NCBI RefSeq assembly: GCF_016651255.1
Contig: NZ_JAEKEG010000102.1
Location: forward strand, 1-45,104
DNA: 45,104 nt
Origin: Pseudomonas sp. TH10
GTDB taxonomy: Bacteria > Pseudomonadota > Gammaproteobacteria > Pseudomonadales > Pseudomonadaceae
Direction of reading: 5' to 3'
Shown: piece after piece, positions 36,939 through 45,104 of the stretch
Numbering within the stretch: the first letter of the stretch is position 1
Layout: each line of letters begins with the position of its first letter
Notes under the pieces: generated by a model
The model's database searches: none
Told to the model about the DNA's origin: nothing
Seen by the model: the letters and a program-made list of their open reading frames with translations, nothing else
Translations under genes and position numbers: made by a program

Positions 36939-38297
36939 TTAGCGGCGGAACTCGGCGCCGATGTGTTGCGCTGGCAAATGCGCCGCGCCGTGAAACAACT
37001 TCTCGCGCAGGCTGCCGTTGTCGTAAGCAGTCTTGTACGACCCACGCCGCTGCAACTCCGGGATCACCAGTTCAATGAAATCCACATAGCTTTCCGGGGT
37101 GACGATGCGGGTCAGGTTGAAACCGTCCAGACCGGTTTCAGCGATCCACGATTCCAGCTCATCCGCCACTTGTTCTGGCGAACCGACCACGGTGATGTAG
37201 CGGCCACCGAGGGCGTGCTGGTCGAGCAACTTGCGCCAGGTCCAGTCATTGTTTTGCAGGTTCCTGGTGGCGGACTGGATGGCGTTGCTCTTCACGTACT
37301 GGATCGGTTCGTCGATCTCGTACTGGGAAAAGTCGATGCCGGTGGACGCCGAGAAATGCGCCACGCCGGCCTCGGCACTGGCGTAGCTCAGGTACTCGGC
37401 GTGTTTGGCCCACGCCGCTTCTTCAGTGGCGCCGACGATGACGTTCCACCCCATGAACACCTTGATGTCCTCGGGCTTGCGCCCGGCCTCGACGGCACTG
37501 GCGCGCACCTTGTCCACCTGGGCCCTGGTCGATGGTTTGTTGTGGCCGCTGATGAACACGCACTCGGCGTGACGCCCGGCAAACAGCAGCCCGCGATCCG
37601 AGCTGCCAGCCTGGAACAGCACCGGCGTGCGCTGCGGTGACGGCTCGCAAAGGTGATAACCCTCGACCTGATAGAACTCGCCCTTGTGCTCGACCTTGTG
37701 CACTTTTTCCGGTTGGGCATAGAGGCGCTGTTCACGGTCATTGAGCACCGCGCCGTTTTCCCAACTGCCTTCCCAGAGTTTGTAGAGCACCTCCAGGTAC
37801 TCATCGGCCTGGTCATAGCGGCGGTCATGCTCGACCTGTTCGCTGAGGCCCATGGCTTTGGCGGCGCTGTCGAGGTAGCCGGTGACAATGTTCCAGCCCA
37901 CGCGACCACGGCTCAGATGATCGAGCGTCGACATGCGCCGGGCGAACAGATACGGCGGCTCATAAGTCAGGTTGGCGGTGAGGCCGAAACCGAGGTTTTT
38001 GGTGACGGCGGCCATGGCTGAAACCAGCAACAGCGGATCGTTGACCGGCAACTGAATCGACTCTTTCAGCGTGACGTCGACCGAGTTCTGATAGACGTCA
38101 TACACCCCGACGATGTCGGCAATGAACAAGCCGTCGAACAGTCCGCGTTCCAGCAACTGCGCCAGTTCGGTCCAGTATTCAATGGTTTTATATTCGGTTG
38201 AGTTGTCCCGTGGATGGGTCCACAGGCCGTGATTGATGTGCCCGATGCAGTTCATGTTGAATGCATTGAGCAGGATCTTCTTCTTGGCAACGGTCAT
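36939..38297 (-). CDS. FMN-dependent monooxygenase, NtaA/SnaA/DszA (LLM) family
   Basis: A 452-residue two-component, flavin-dependent monooxygenase. It starts MTVAKKKILLNAFNMNCIGH. Typical stretches are FDGLFIADIVGVYDVY, VTKNLGFGLTANLTYEPPYL, LSRGRVGWNIVTGYLDSAAK (flavin site) and TPVLFQAGSSDRGLLFAGRH. Relatives (DszA, SfnG-like enzymes, NtaA) oxidise sulfones or other substrates with reduced FMN from a partner reductase, which is not in this window. The stop of the SfnB-like gene overlaps its ATG by one base (TGATG). Its likely role is C-S bond cleavage for sulfur release, inferred from the operon. Confidence 0.88.
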   Translation of the reverse strand: MTVAKKKILLNAFNMNCIGHINHGLWTHPRDNSTEYKTIEYWTELAQLLERGLFDGLFIADIVGVYDVYQNSVDVTLKESIQLPVNDPLLLVSAMAAVTKNLGFGLTANLTYEPPYLFARRMSTLDHLSRGRVGWNIVTGYLDSAAKAMGLSEQVEHDRRYDQADEYLEVLYKLWEGSWENGAVLNDREQRLYAQPEKVHKVEHKGEFYQVEGYHLCEPSPQRTPVLFQAGSSDRGLLFAGRHAECVFISGHNKPSTRAQVDKVRASAVEAGRKPEDIKVFMGWNVIVGATEEAAWAKHAEYLSYASAEAGVAHFSASTGIDFSQYEIDEPIQYVKSNAIQSATRNLQNNDWTWRKLLDQHALGGRYITVVGSPEQVADELESWIAETGLDGFNLTRIVTPESYVDFIELVIPELQRRGSYKTAYDNGSLREKLFHGAAHLPAQHIGAEFRR

Positions 38298-39490
38298 CAG
38301 ATGGTCCCCCGTAGTGGCGGGTTTTCATCGTTGAGGTAGTAGTTGCCCACGGCGTGGTATTTCCAGCGGACCGGGTCGTGCAGGGTATGTACCCGGGCGT
38401 TGCGCCAGTGGCGATCCAGGCCATGTTCGATCAGGGTCGCCTGGCTGCCTGCCAATTCGAACAGTGTGCTGCCCGCCGCGAGAGAGATTTCGGTGCTGAT
38501 GGCGCGGGCTTCGGCGACGGCAATCGAGGCTGCCGCGACGGTTGCGGCCTGGGTGTCGGCCTGGGCCTTGTCGAGGTATTCGCCAGCGCGTTCCAGCAGC
38601 GCTTCGGCTGCGTGCAGGCGAATGCTCAAGTGGCCGAAGCTTTTGATGGTCAGCGGGTCTTCAGTGGCCTTTTCGTGGGTGGCGTCAATCCATGGCCGGG
38701 TCTTGGTGCGCACGAAGTGCAGCGCATCTTCGTAGGCGGCGCGGGCGATACCGGTGTCGATGGCCGCGTGGAGAATCTGCGCCAGGGGGCCGACTGGCGT
38801 TGGCCGCTCGAAAGCGCTTTGAAACGGGATCACGTCCTCGGCCGCGACGAACACATCTTCGAATACTACTGAGCCGCTGCCGGTGGTGCGCTGGCCGAAC
38901 CCGCTCCAGTCGTCGATCACCGTCAGGCCTTTGCTGTTGCGCGGCACGAACGCCAGTTGCTGCACCCCATGCTCATCCACCACCGAGGTGGGGATGCGCT
39001 GGGCATAGATTGCGCCGGTGGCGTAGAACTTGCGACCGTTGATGCGATAGCCGTCGCCCTCTCTGGTGAGGCGAGTGACGCGGTCGTGGGCGGTTTTGGT
39101 GCCCAGTTCGGCGAGCGCATTGCCGAAGCGCTGGCCGGCCAATACTTCTGCGTACAGGCGTTTTTTCTGCTCTTCACTGCCGTTTACACGCAGCACTTCG
39201 AGGGCGTAGAAATGGTTTTGCGGAATTTGCCCCAGGGAGCCATCTGCCTGGGCGATCAGAGCGATGACCTTGGCCAATGTGACGTTGGACACGCCGGCGC
39301 CGCCATATTCTTTCGGCACGCTGATGCCCCACAGGCCCGAGCGGGAAAACACGTCGAGTTCCGGCAGTGGCAGGCGGCGTTCACGGTCGCGCAGGGCGCT
39401 GTCGCGTTTGAAATCTTCGGCCAGGTCGCTGGCGACAATCAGGGCTTGCTCATCGCTGGTGATGACCGCGACGTGATGGGAAAAAGTCAT
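38297..39490 (-). CDS. SfnB/DszC-family flavin-dependent oxidoreductase, copy 1
   Basis: A 397-residue acyl-CoA-dehydrogenase-fold protein of the SfnB sulfur-acquisition type. Stretches include GLWGISVPKEYGGAGVSN, ADGSLGQIPQNHFYALEVL, GYRINGRKFYATGAIYAQ, TVIDDWSGFGQRTTGSGSV and the C-terminal DRHWRNARVHTLHDPVRWKY. The absence of the acyl-CoA dehydrogenase catalytic glutamate context and the SGFGQRTTGSG motif point to the DszC-like monooxygenases, which use reduced flavin and O2 on thioethers or sulfoxides. It lies between the paralogue at 39516 (25-bp gap) and the LLM enzyme. Confidence 0.88.
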   Translation of the reverse strand: MTFSHHVAVITSDEQALIVASDLAEDFKRDSALRDRERRLPLPELDVFSRSGLWGISVPKEYGGAGVSNVTLAKVIALIAQADGSLGQIPQNHFYALEVLRVNGSEEQKKRLYAEVLAGQRFGNALAELGTKTAHDRVTRLTREGDGYRINGRKFYATGAIYAQRIPTSVVDEHGVQQLAFVPRNSKGLTVIDDWSGFGQRTTGSGSVVFEDVFVAAEDVIPFQSAFERPTPVGPLAQILHAAIDTGIARAAYEDALHFVRTKTRPWIDATHEKATEDPLTIKSFGHLSIRLHAAEALLERAGEYLDKAQADTQAATVAAASIAVAEARAISTEISLAAGSTLFELAGSQATLIEHGLDRHWRNARVHTLHDPVRWKYHAVGNYYLNDENPPLRGTI

Positions 39491-39515
39491 AGGTTTCTCC
39501 AGATGTCTGGTCGTC

Positions 39516-40757
39516 TCAGATCCAGGAATGGCGCGCAGGCAAAGTGCCGTTAAGGCGATAGGCGCCGACCGCGTGATATTTCCAGCGCACCGGATCGTGC
39601 AGCGTGTGCACGCGGGCGTTGCGCCAGTGGCGGTCGAGATTGAATTCGGCGAGGGTCGCGCGGCTGCCGGCCAGTTCGAAAAGCTTTTCGCTGGCCAGCA
39701 GCGAGATTTCGGTGGTCAGCACTTTGGCTTCGGCCACGGCAATCGAGGCGCGGGCGGCAGACTCGGCGGTGAGCGGCGTGGCGCTGACCTGATCAAGGAC
39801 CTTGCCGGCTTTGCGCAACAGCGCTTCGGCTGCGTGCAGTTCGATTTTCAGCTTGCCGATGTCGGCGATCACATAGAGGTCGTCGCTGGCTCGTTCGACC
39901 TGGGCATCGATCCATGGCCGGGCACGGGTTTTCACGAACTCGATGGCGTCGTCGATGGCGCCCCGGGCGATACCGGCGTCAATCGCTGCCTGAATCAACT
40001 GCGAGACGGCGCCCTGGATATTGGGCGTGTCATTGATCTTCCAGTTATCCACGACCAGTTCAGGTTCAACCTGCACGTTGTTCAGCAGGATGGTGCCGCT
40101 GGCGGTAGTGCGCTGGCCAAAACCCGACCAGTCATCAACGATGCGCAAACCCGGCGTGCCGCGACGAACGAAGGCCAGGACTTGCTTGCCGTCGTCGTTG
40201 AGCGCCTTGACCGCTACCCAATGGGCGAACAGCGCGCCGGTTGAGTAGAATTTCTGCCCGTTGATCACGAAATCGTCGCCGCTCGGGGTGATTCGCGCCT
40301 TGAGTTCCAGAGTGTTTTTGGTGCCGCGCTCGGGACCGGCATTACCGATCCGCCAGCCTTGAAGCACGCTGGTGAACAGCTGCTTTTTTTGCGCATCGGT
40401 AGCGCTGCCGAGCAGTAGATGAAGGATGCCGAACTGGTTCTGCGGGATTTGACCCAATGCCGGGTCGGCCGCGGAAATAATCGCGAACACCTCGGCCAGG
40501 GTCACGAAGGAAACCTGCGGGCCGCCGTATTCGCGGGGAATGGAAATACTGCCCAGGCCGCTACGGGTGAACTGTTCGATTTCCGACCAGGGCAGCTTGC
40601 GCTGCTGGTCGCGCCTGGCTGCTTGCAGGCGCGCGACTTGCGCCAGCTCATGGGCGGCCTTGATGGCTTGTGCGTCGTTGCGCAAAACCTGCGCGGGCAA
40701 CAACAACGGGGCGATGTCCAGATCAGACTGGACGTTTGCATCTGCCAGACTGGACAT
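39516..40757 (-). CDS. SfnB/DszC-family flavin-dependent oxidoreductase, copy 2
   Basis: A 413-residue paralogue of the protein encoded at 38297-39490, with the same key stretches (SISIPREYGGPQVSF, ADPALGQIPQNQFGILHLLL, VDDWSGFGQRTTASGTI, DRHWRNARVHTLHDPVRWKY). The N-terminus is extended (MSSLADANVQSDLDIAPLLL). It has GGAG close before the ATG. It is the first gene of the operon sfnB-like 2, sfnB-like 1, LLM enzyme, metQ, metN, metI. Two adjacent SfnB/DszC-type enzymes may act on different substrates or successive steps. Confidence 0.88.
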   Translation of the reverse strand: MSSLADANVQSDLDIAPLLLPAQVLRNDAQAIKAAHELAQVARLQAARRDQQRKLPWSEIEQFTRSGLGSISIPREYGGPQVSFVTLAEVFAIISAADPALGQIPQNQFGILHLLLGSATDAQKKQLFTSVLQGWRIGNAGPERGTKNTLELKARITPSGDDFVINGQKFYSTGALFAHWVAVKALNDDGKQVLAFVRRGTPGLRIVDDWSGFGQRTTASGTILLNNVQVEPELVVDNWKINDTPNIQGAVSQLIQAAIDAGIARGAIDDAIEFVKTRARPWIDAQVERASDDLYVIADIGKLKIELHAAEALLRKAGKVLDQVSATPLTAESAARASIAVAEAKVLTTEISLLASEKLFELAGSRATLAEFNLDRHWRNARVHTLHDPVRWKYHAVGAYRLNGTLPARHSWI

Positions 40758-41074
40758 CAGTGCCGCTCCTTGGCTGCACGCAATGCCCTGGCGATCTGCA
40801 CTGGGGTGATTGTGTTCCGGACCATACCTACCTCACATCTTCATGGAAACGCCGCGCGAAATGGCGGCGAACGAAATCAAGAATGTCCGGTGGTCCGGTG
40901 CATATACCGTAAGCGTGTATAAATAATAAATAAACTAACTTTTAGGAATATGCATAGAAGGTATGGCTGACTCTCACTCCCACGCAGACGTCCCGGTTTG
41001 AGCCGCACACAGGTTTTGAGTTTGTAACGCAAGGGAGACTTCCATCCTTGGAAGTTAAAAGTATTGCGGGGAGG
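40758..41074. promoter_or_regulatory. Control region upstream of the SfnB-like operon
   Basis: This 317-bp gap contains no gene. An AT-rich block at 40919-40955 (AATAATAAATAAACTAAC, then TTTTAGGAATATGC) resembles the receptor-promoter block at 19203-19231. ACTTCCA TCCT TGGAAGT at about 41038-41055 is a perfect 7-bp hairpin that may end the tcyN transcript, but it lacks a T run in that direction. Confidence 0.5.
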
Positions 41075-41830
41075 TTATGCGTGGGTGTTGTTCAGAAACT
41101 TGCTAAGGAATTGTTTAGTCCGTTCTTCTTGAGGATTGGCAAACAATGCTTTCGCCTCACCTTGTTCCACGATCACGCCCTTGTCGAAAAACACCACACG
41201 GTTGGCGACATCCCGGGCGAAACCCATTTCATGAGTCACGATAACCATGGTGCGCTTCTCCTCGGCCAGACCGCGGATGGTCGCCAGCACTTCACCCACC
41301 AGCTCCGGGTCCAGCGCTGAAGTCGGTTCATCGAACAAAATCACTTCCGGCTCCATCGCCAGCGCCCGGGCAATCGCCACGCGCTGTTGCTGGCCACCGG
41401 AGAGGCGCCTTGGATAGGCGTCTTCCTTGCCGGCCAGGCCGACCTTGGCCAAGAGCTTCTTACCCAAGGCGACAGCCTCGGCCTGGGGCATCTTTTTCAC
41501 CACGATCGGCCCTTCGATGACATTTTCCAGGGCGGTGCGATGGGGGAACAGGTTGAAGTTCTGGAACACAAAGCCCACATGCTGGCGCAAATTGCGCACC
41601 AGACTCTGCTGCTGGTTCAGCGGGCGGCTGGTATCAATTTCGATATCGCCGACCTTGATCCGGCCGCTGGTGGGTTGCTCAAGGAAATTCAGGCAACGCA
41701 GGAACGTCGTTTTCCCCGAACCGCTGGGGCCGATGATCGCGACCACTTCGCCTTCCTTGACCTCAAGATCGATGCCGTTGAGCACGACTTGATTCTTGAA
41801 TTGCTTGGTCAGTTTTTCCACGACAATCAT
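41075..41830 (-). CDS. tcyN: L-cystine ABC transporter ATP-binding protein TcyN
   Basis: A 251-residue ATPase of the polar-amino-acid importer type. It starts [20 protein letters not shown]. Walker A is [10 protein letters not shown]-loop [17 protein letters not shown], signature [15 protein letters not shown], Walker [15 protein letters not shown] and H-loop [12 protein letters not shown]. It is the last gene of the cystine transporter operon; it starts 4 bp after the permease stop. The neighbours (D-cysteine desulfhydrase, serine acetyltransferase) support cystine as the cargo, matching the conserved Pseudomonas tcy locus. Confidence 0.9.
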   Translation of the reverse strand: MIVVEKLTKQFKNQVVLNGIDLEVKEGEVVAIIGPSGSGKTTFLRCLNFLEQPTSGRIKVGDIEIDTSRPLNQQQSLVRNLRQHVGFVFQNFNLFPHRTALENVIEGPIVVKKMPQAEAVALGKKLLAKVGLAGKEDAYPRRLSGGQQQRVAIARALAMEPEVILFDEPTSALDPELVGEVLATIRGLAEEKRTMVIVTHEMGFARDVANRVVFFDKGVIVEQGEAKALFANPQEERTKQFLSKFLNNTHA

Positions 41831-41834
41831 TGCG

Positions 41835-42500
41835 TCAGGACTCCTGGTCGTGCCGATTGACCCGCTCTTCCAACTTGTTCTGGAAGTGCGAAAGCACCGT
41901 GGCCAGAATCCAGTAGATCAGCGCGGCGGCAAGATACATGGTGAAGACTTCGAAAGTCCGGGCGGTAATCAGCTGTGCCTGGCGGAACAGTTCCGGCACC
42001 TGAATGGTGGCGGCCAGTGCCGTGTCCTTGACCAGTGAAATGAAGCTGTTGCCCAGCGGCGGCAAGGCCGTGCGCATCGCCTGCGGCAGGATGGCCCGGC
42101 GCAGGGTTTGCGCGCGGGTCATGCCGATGCTCGCAGCGGCTTCCCACTGACCACGTTCGATCGAACCGATCGCGGCGCGGAGGATTTCACAGTCGTAAGC
42201 GGCCATGTTCAGCGAGAAGCCGATCAGCGCAGCTGGCAGCGGATCAAGCTCGATTCCCAGTTGCGGGAAGCCGTAATAGATCACGAACAACTGCACCAGT
42301 AACGGTGTCCCGCGAAAGAACGACACGTAGACACGCGCCAGCCAGCTCACTGATTTGAAGCGCGACAGGCGCATCAACGCCAGGCCGAAGCCCAGCAGCA
42401 AGCCGAAAAACATGCCGCCCAGGCTCAAGATCACCGTGTAGTACGCGCCCTTCAGCAGGAAAGGCGCGGAATCCAGCGCGAGTTGGAAAGCCTCTTCCAT
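41835..42500 (-). CDS. tcyL: L-cystine ABC transporter permease TcyL
   Basis: A 221-residue permease of the His/Glu/Gln type. It starts [20 protein letters not shown] and has the signature segment [20 protein letters not shown]. The EAA loop is [20 protein letters not shown], followed by [20 protein letters not shown]. Its ATG overlaps the stop of the binding-protein gene by one base (TAATG). It forms the membrane channel with TcyN and the binding protein upstream. Confidence 0.9.
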   Translation of the reverse strand: MEEAFQLALDSAPFLLKGAYYTVILSLGGMFFGLLLGFGLALMRLSRFKSVSWLARVYVSFFRGTPLLVQLFVIYYGFPQLGIELDPLPAALIGFSLNMAAYDCEILRAAIGSIERGQWEAAASIGMTRAQTLRRAILPQAMRTALPPLGNSFISLVKDTALAATIQVPELFRQAQLITARTFEVFTMYLAAALIYWILATVLSHFQNKLEERVNRHDQES

Positions 42501-43297
42501 TATTTAGTGACGTCAGCGTTGAAGTACTTCTTCCGAAAGCTTGGTCAGTGTGCCGTCGGCACGCAGCTTGTCGATCGCCTTGTTCACGGCCGCCAGCAGT
42601 TCAGGTTCGCCTTTACGCAGGGCAATACCGGCTTCCTGACGGGAGAACGGTTCACCGGCGGCGGTGGTGTCCTTGGCCTTTTTGGCGTATTCCAGCGCTG
42701 CAAGGCGGTCGATCAGGATGGCGTCGATACGACCCACTGCGCAGGTCCTGGAACTTGGTCGGATCATCTTCGTAAGTGCGCACGTCGGCGCCCGGTACGT
42801 TGGCTTTTACCCACTGTTCGTAGTTGGTGCCCAGGCCCACGCCGACTTTCTTGCCAGCGAGGTCATTGGCGGTTTTGATGGTGTCCTTGTTCTTGCGTCA
42901 GAACCAGCGCCTGAATCCCGGAAACCGTGTACGGTTCGGAGAAGTCGTACTTCTTCTTGCGCTCTTCGGAAATGGTTACCTGGTTGACCACGGCGTCCAG
43001 GCGCTTGGATTCCAGGGCCGCGAGGATGCCGTCCCACTTGGTCGGCTGAATCTTGGCTTTGACACCGAGTTTTTGCGCCAGCGCTTCGGAGAGCTCGACT
43101 TCGAAGCCGGACAGTTTGCCGTCGGCATCGACGAAGCTGAACGGTGGGTAGGTGCCTTCCAGGCCGACGTTGATCACGCCTGCGTCCTTGATCTTTTGCA
43201 GTTGCTCACCGGCAACGGCCTGGCCGATCAGGCCGGCGCTCAGCGCCAGGCCCAGCGAACCTACCAGCAGATTTCGACGTAGTACGGAAAAATTCAT
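42500..43297 (-). CDS. tcyJ: Cystine-binding periplasmic protein TcyJ/FliY-like (three apparent frameshifts)
   Basis: Starts MNFSVLRRNLLVGSLGLALS at 43297 with AGGGG upstream; the signal ends AVA before GEQLQKIKDAG. Binding-protein features are LEGTYPPFSFVDADGKLSGF, VELSEALAQKLGVKAKIQPT, DGILAALESKRLDAVVNQVT and FSEPYTVSGIQALVL. Three extra bases break it near 42893, at 42733-42735 (AGTGGGTCG for AGTGGTCG) and near 42527-42532. Removing them joins LTQNKDTIKTANDLAGKKVG, LRSGRIDAILIDRLAALEYA and the end YFNADVTK to a TAA at 42500-42502, giving 264 residues. It is the first gene of tcyJ-tcyL-tcyN. Confidence 0.88.
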
Positions 43298-43455
43298 GAC
43301 AAGCCCCTGTGGTTTCTTATGGGAAGACGCTTTAGGAAAGTTGGCAAATTCGGGATTGAAGCGACTGCATGATGCTGCCCTGAAGCAGCATATGTGTTTT
43401 GCCACAAATTCCGCCTGCGGCGCGACTATATGATGACGGCGATAGATAATAAAAT

Positions 43456-43494
43456 AATAAATATAGCTTCTTTTATTCGTTAAAAGAATAAGCG
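43456..43494. promoter_or_regulatory. Candidate sulfur-starvation operator upstream of tcyJ
   Basis: AATAAATATAGCTTCTTTTA then TTCGTTAAAAGAATAAGCG, about 160-200 bp before tcyJ. It contains the inverted repeat TTATTC/GAATAA with a 7-base spacer and shares AATAAATA..GCTTCTT..ATTC.TTAA with the block at 24079-24114. Confidence 0.45.
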
Positions 43495-43504
43495 GCACAC
43501 CATT

Positions 43505-43545
43505 GCAGGAGCTGCCGAAGGCTGCGATCTTTGATCTTGCAACCC
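43505..43545. repeat. Single REP-like element after dcyD
   Basis: GGAGCTGCCGAAGGCTGCGATC at about 43508-43529, a half-copy of the GCAGCCTTCGGCAGCTCC family, follows the dcyD stop codon. Confidence 0.7.
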
Positions 43546-43546
43546 G

Positions 43547-44539
43547 TCAAAGGAAATCCTTGTAAGCAAACAACGCCGGCGCCCCACCCGTGTGCAGGAA
43601 AATGATCGGTCCCTCATCAAAACGCTGCCGTCCAATCCCATCGAGCATGCCAGCCATGGCCTTGCCGGTGTACACCGGGTCCAGCAACAAGCCTTCCTGA
43701 CTCGCCAGCAGTTTCACGGCCGACAAGGTCCCGGCGTTGGGCTCGCCATAACGCGGGCCGAAATACTCGTCCCACAGTTGCACTTTGAAGGCTGGTGGCA
43801 GGCTCATACCCAACAGCTCTACCGTGCGCTCGGCCAGCCCCTGCACCTTGGGGCGCTGCTCTTCATCGCTGCGCGATACGGTCACCCCGATCACTGGCAA
43901 ATCCGGCAGTACTTCGCTCAAAGCCAAGGCCAGACCGCTGTGGGTCCCGGCGCTCCCGGAGGCAAGGACCACGGCGGCAAAGGTCAGGCCGGTATCCTTG
44001 ATCTGCTCGGCCAACTCAAGGCCGGCGCGCACGTAGCCCAGTGCACCCAAGGCATTCGAACCGCCAATCGGCACTACATATGGGTTCTTGCCATTGTTAC
44101 GCAGGCGATCTGCCAGGGCCTGCAGTTGGCCGTCGGCATTGTCGAGGTTTTCCACCCGTTCAACCTTGGCGTCGAACAGGTCCAGTAGCAGGCGATTGCC
44201 ATTGCCCAGGTAATTTTGGTCATCCGTGCCCAGGGGATCTTCCAACAGGGCGACGCAGCCCAGTCCCAGCTTGGCGGCCAGGGCTGCCGTTTGCCGCACG
44301 TGATTGGATTGCAGCGCCCCGGCGGTGATCAAGGTATCGGCACCCTGGGACAATGCGTCGGCTGCCAGGTACTCGAGCTTGCGCAGCTTATTGCCGCCCA
44401 TCGCCAGTGGCGTCAGGTCGTCGCGCTTGACGTAGACATCACGGCCCAGCCAGGTCGAGAGGCGTTCGAGTTTTTCCAGGGGCGTGGGATGGCCGAGCAG
44501 GTCGAGGCGGTCAAAACGGGCGAGCTGTTGTTTGATCAT
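43547..44539 (-). CDS. dcyD: D-cysteine desulfhydrase DcyD
   Basis: A 330-residue PLP enzyme that converts D-cysteine to pyruvate, H2S and ammonia; relatives include ACC deaminase. The ATG at 44539 gives [20 protein letters not shown], the usual start; a longer frame to 44767 would enter the divergent gene. The PLP lysine is in [13 protein letters not shown]. Other marks are [40 protein letters not shown] and [14 protein letters not shown]. It lies beside the cystine transporter, as in enterobacterial dcyD-fliY/yecS loci, and would release sulfide from imported cystine-derived amino acids. Confidence 0.9.
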   Translation of the reverse strand: MIKQQLARFDRLDLLGHPTPLEKLERLSTWLGRDVYVKRDDLTPLAMGGNKLRKLEYLAADALSQGADTLITAGALQSNHVRQTAALAAKLGLGCVALLEDPLGTDDQNYLGNGNRLLLDLFDAKVERVENLDNADGQLQALADRLRNNGKNPYVVPIGGSNALGALGYVRAGLELAEQIKDTGLTFAAVVLASGSAGTHSGLALALSEVLPDLPVIGVTVSRSDEEQRPKVQGLAERTVELLGMSLPPAFKVQLWDEYFGPRYGEPNAGTLSAVKLLASQEGLLLDPVYTGKAMAGMLDGIGRQRFDEGPIIFLHTGGAPALFAYKDFL

Positions 44540-44729
44540 GGTTCCGTACTGGCGGAGGAAGGTGTCAGGACTATAGGCAGCCCCAAATCCGTGGGCAACC
44601 GTGAATCGCTTATAGCTGAAAGTACTGAGTACAGCACTATTGGTTCTTAATTCGATTTTGAGACCTTGCCGTAAAGTAATTGCCGTCAAGGCGGCCAGAC
44701 AGTCCGGCCGCCCGAGAGGAGTTTTTACC

Positions 44730-45104
44730 GTGAGCGAGCGTTCCAGCCATTGGCAGTTGCAGACCATCGTCAGCCAACTGCGTACAGCGCGTGATCAGTG
44801 GCGCACCCAGAATGGCCGTGTCAGCGGAGAGCAGGGCGGTCGGGAATTACCTTCCCGGGCGGCCATGGCGGAAATTCTTGAAGCGCTGTGTGGAGCATTG
44901 TTCCCGATGCGCCTGGGCCCTGTGGACCTGCGCGAGGAGAGCGAAGACTTCTACGTCGGCCACACCCTGGATGTCGCCCTCAACGCGTTGCTTGCCCAGG
45001 CACGCCTCGAACTGCGTTACGCCGCGCGCCACAGTGCGCAGGCCGATACCGAGGTCGAGGCGCGGACGATTCAGATCATCCAGGATTTCGCACTCGCCTT
45101 GCCG
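44730..45104 (+). CDS. epsC: Serine O-acetyltransferase EpsC, N-terminal part (runs off the window)
   Basis: The frame from the GTG at 44730 (GAGAGGAG eight bases upstream) is open to the window end, giving 125 residues: [20 protein letters not shown], then [20 protein letters not shown] and [20 protein letters not shown]. This helical N-terminal domain matches the EpsC-type serine acetyltransferase of Pseudomonas; the left-handed beta-helix catalytic domain lies outside. The enzyme makes O-acetylserine for cysteine synthesis, and is divergent from dcyD across 190 bp. Confidence 0.8.
   Translation, partial: MSERSSHWQLQTIVSQLRTARDQWRTQNGRVSGEQGGRELPSRAAMAEILEALCGALFPMRLGPVDLREESEDFYVGHTLDVALNALLAQARLELRYAARHSAQADTEVEARTIQIIQDFALALP

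Overview
The window reads as chromosomal DNA of a Pseudomonas of the fluorescens/putida type. It is GC-rich, packed with Pseudomonas REP repeats (GTGGGAGC...GCTTGCCCGCGAT and GATCGCAGCC...GGCAGCTCCTACAG families), and carries genes in Pseudomonas-type arrangements: atsA/atsBC/atsR/atsK, triABC-like, and tcy-dcyD-epsC. No tRNA, rRNA or CRISPR array was seen.

Layout. 1-2070: the N-terminal part of an AraC-type regulator, divergent from a fatty-acid desaturase. 2088-9681: a sulfate-ester module with arylsulfatase atsA, importer atsC/atsB and divergent atsR, a SftR-like LysR regulator, and the alkylsulfatase dioxygenase atsK. 9794-11410: a second sulfatase-superfamily enzyme. 11420-18130: an AT-richer, repeat-bearing type VI secretion island with hcp, a vgrG that appears fused to a Tle1/DUF2235 lipase domain, and three tandem copies of a DUF2931-type lipoprotein immunity gene. 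18164-23919: a second SftR-like LysR regulator divergent from a TonB-dependent receptor, then tonB-exbB-exbD. 24162-26683: a small serine hydrolase, a sigma54 activator and a MetQ-like binding protein. 26963-32177: a TriABC-like efflux pump with two adaptors. 32390-33635: a methyltransferase and a small Pseudomonas-specific protein whose leader looks like a C4-type antisense RNA. 34295-40757: an operon of two SfnB-like flavoenzymes, a DszA-type monooxygenase and metQ-metN-metI. 41075-45104: cystine ABC transporter, D-cysteine desulfhydrase and the start of a serine acetyltransferase (epsC).

The common theme is scavenging organic sulfur when sulfate is scarce. Esters would enter through the TonB system, AtsRBC and Met-type transporters, be cleaved by AtsA, AtsK or flavin-dependent desulfurisation, and feed cysteine metabolism. 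An AT-rich motif with a TTATTC...GAATA inverted repeat lies in several of these promoters and may be a shared CysB/LysR-type operator.

About 19 single-base indels, many in homopolymers, interrupt otherwise well-conserved genes (atsA, atsB, vgrG-tle, immunity genes, TonB receptor, tonB, exbB, metN, cystine-binding protein). The family-like reading frame resumes after each one, so most are probably sequence errors rather than decay; broken genes are therefore annotated over their full repaired span.
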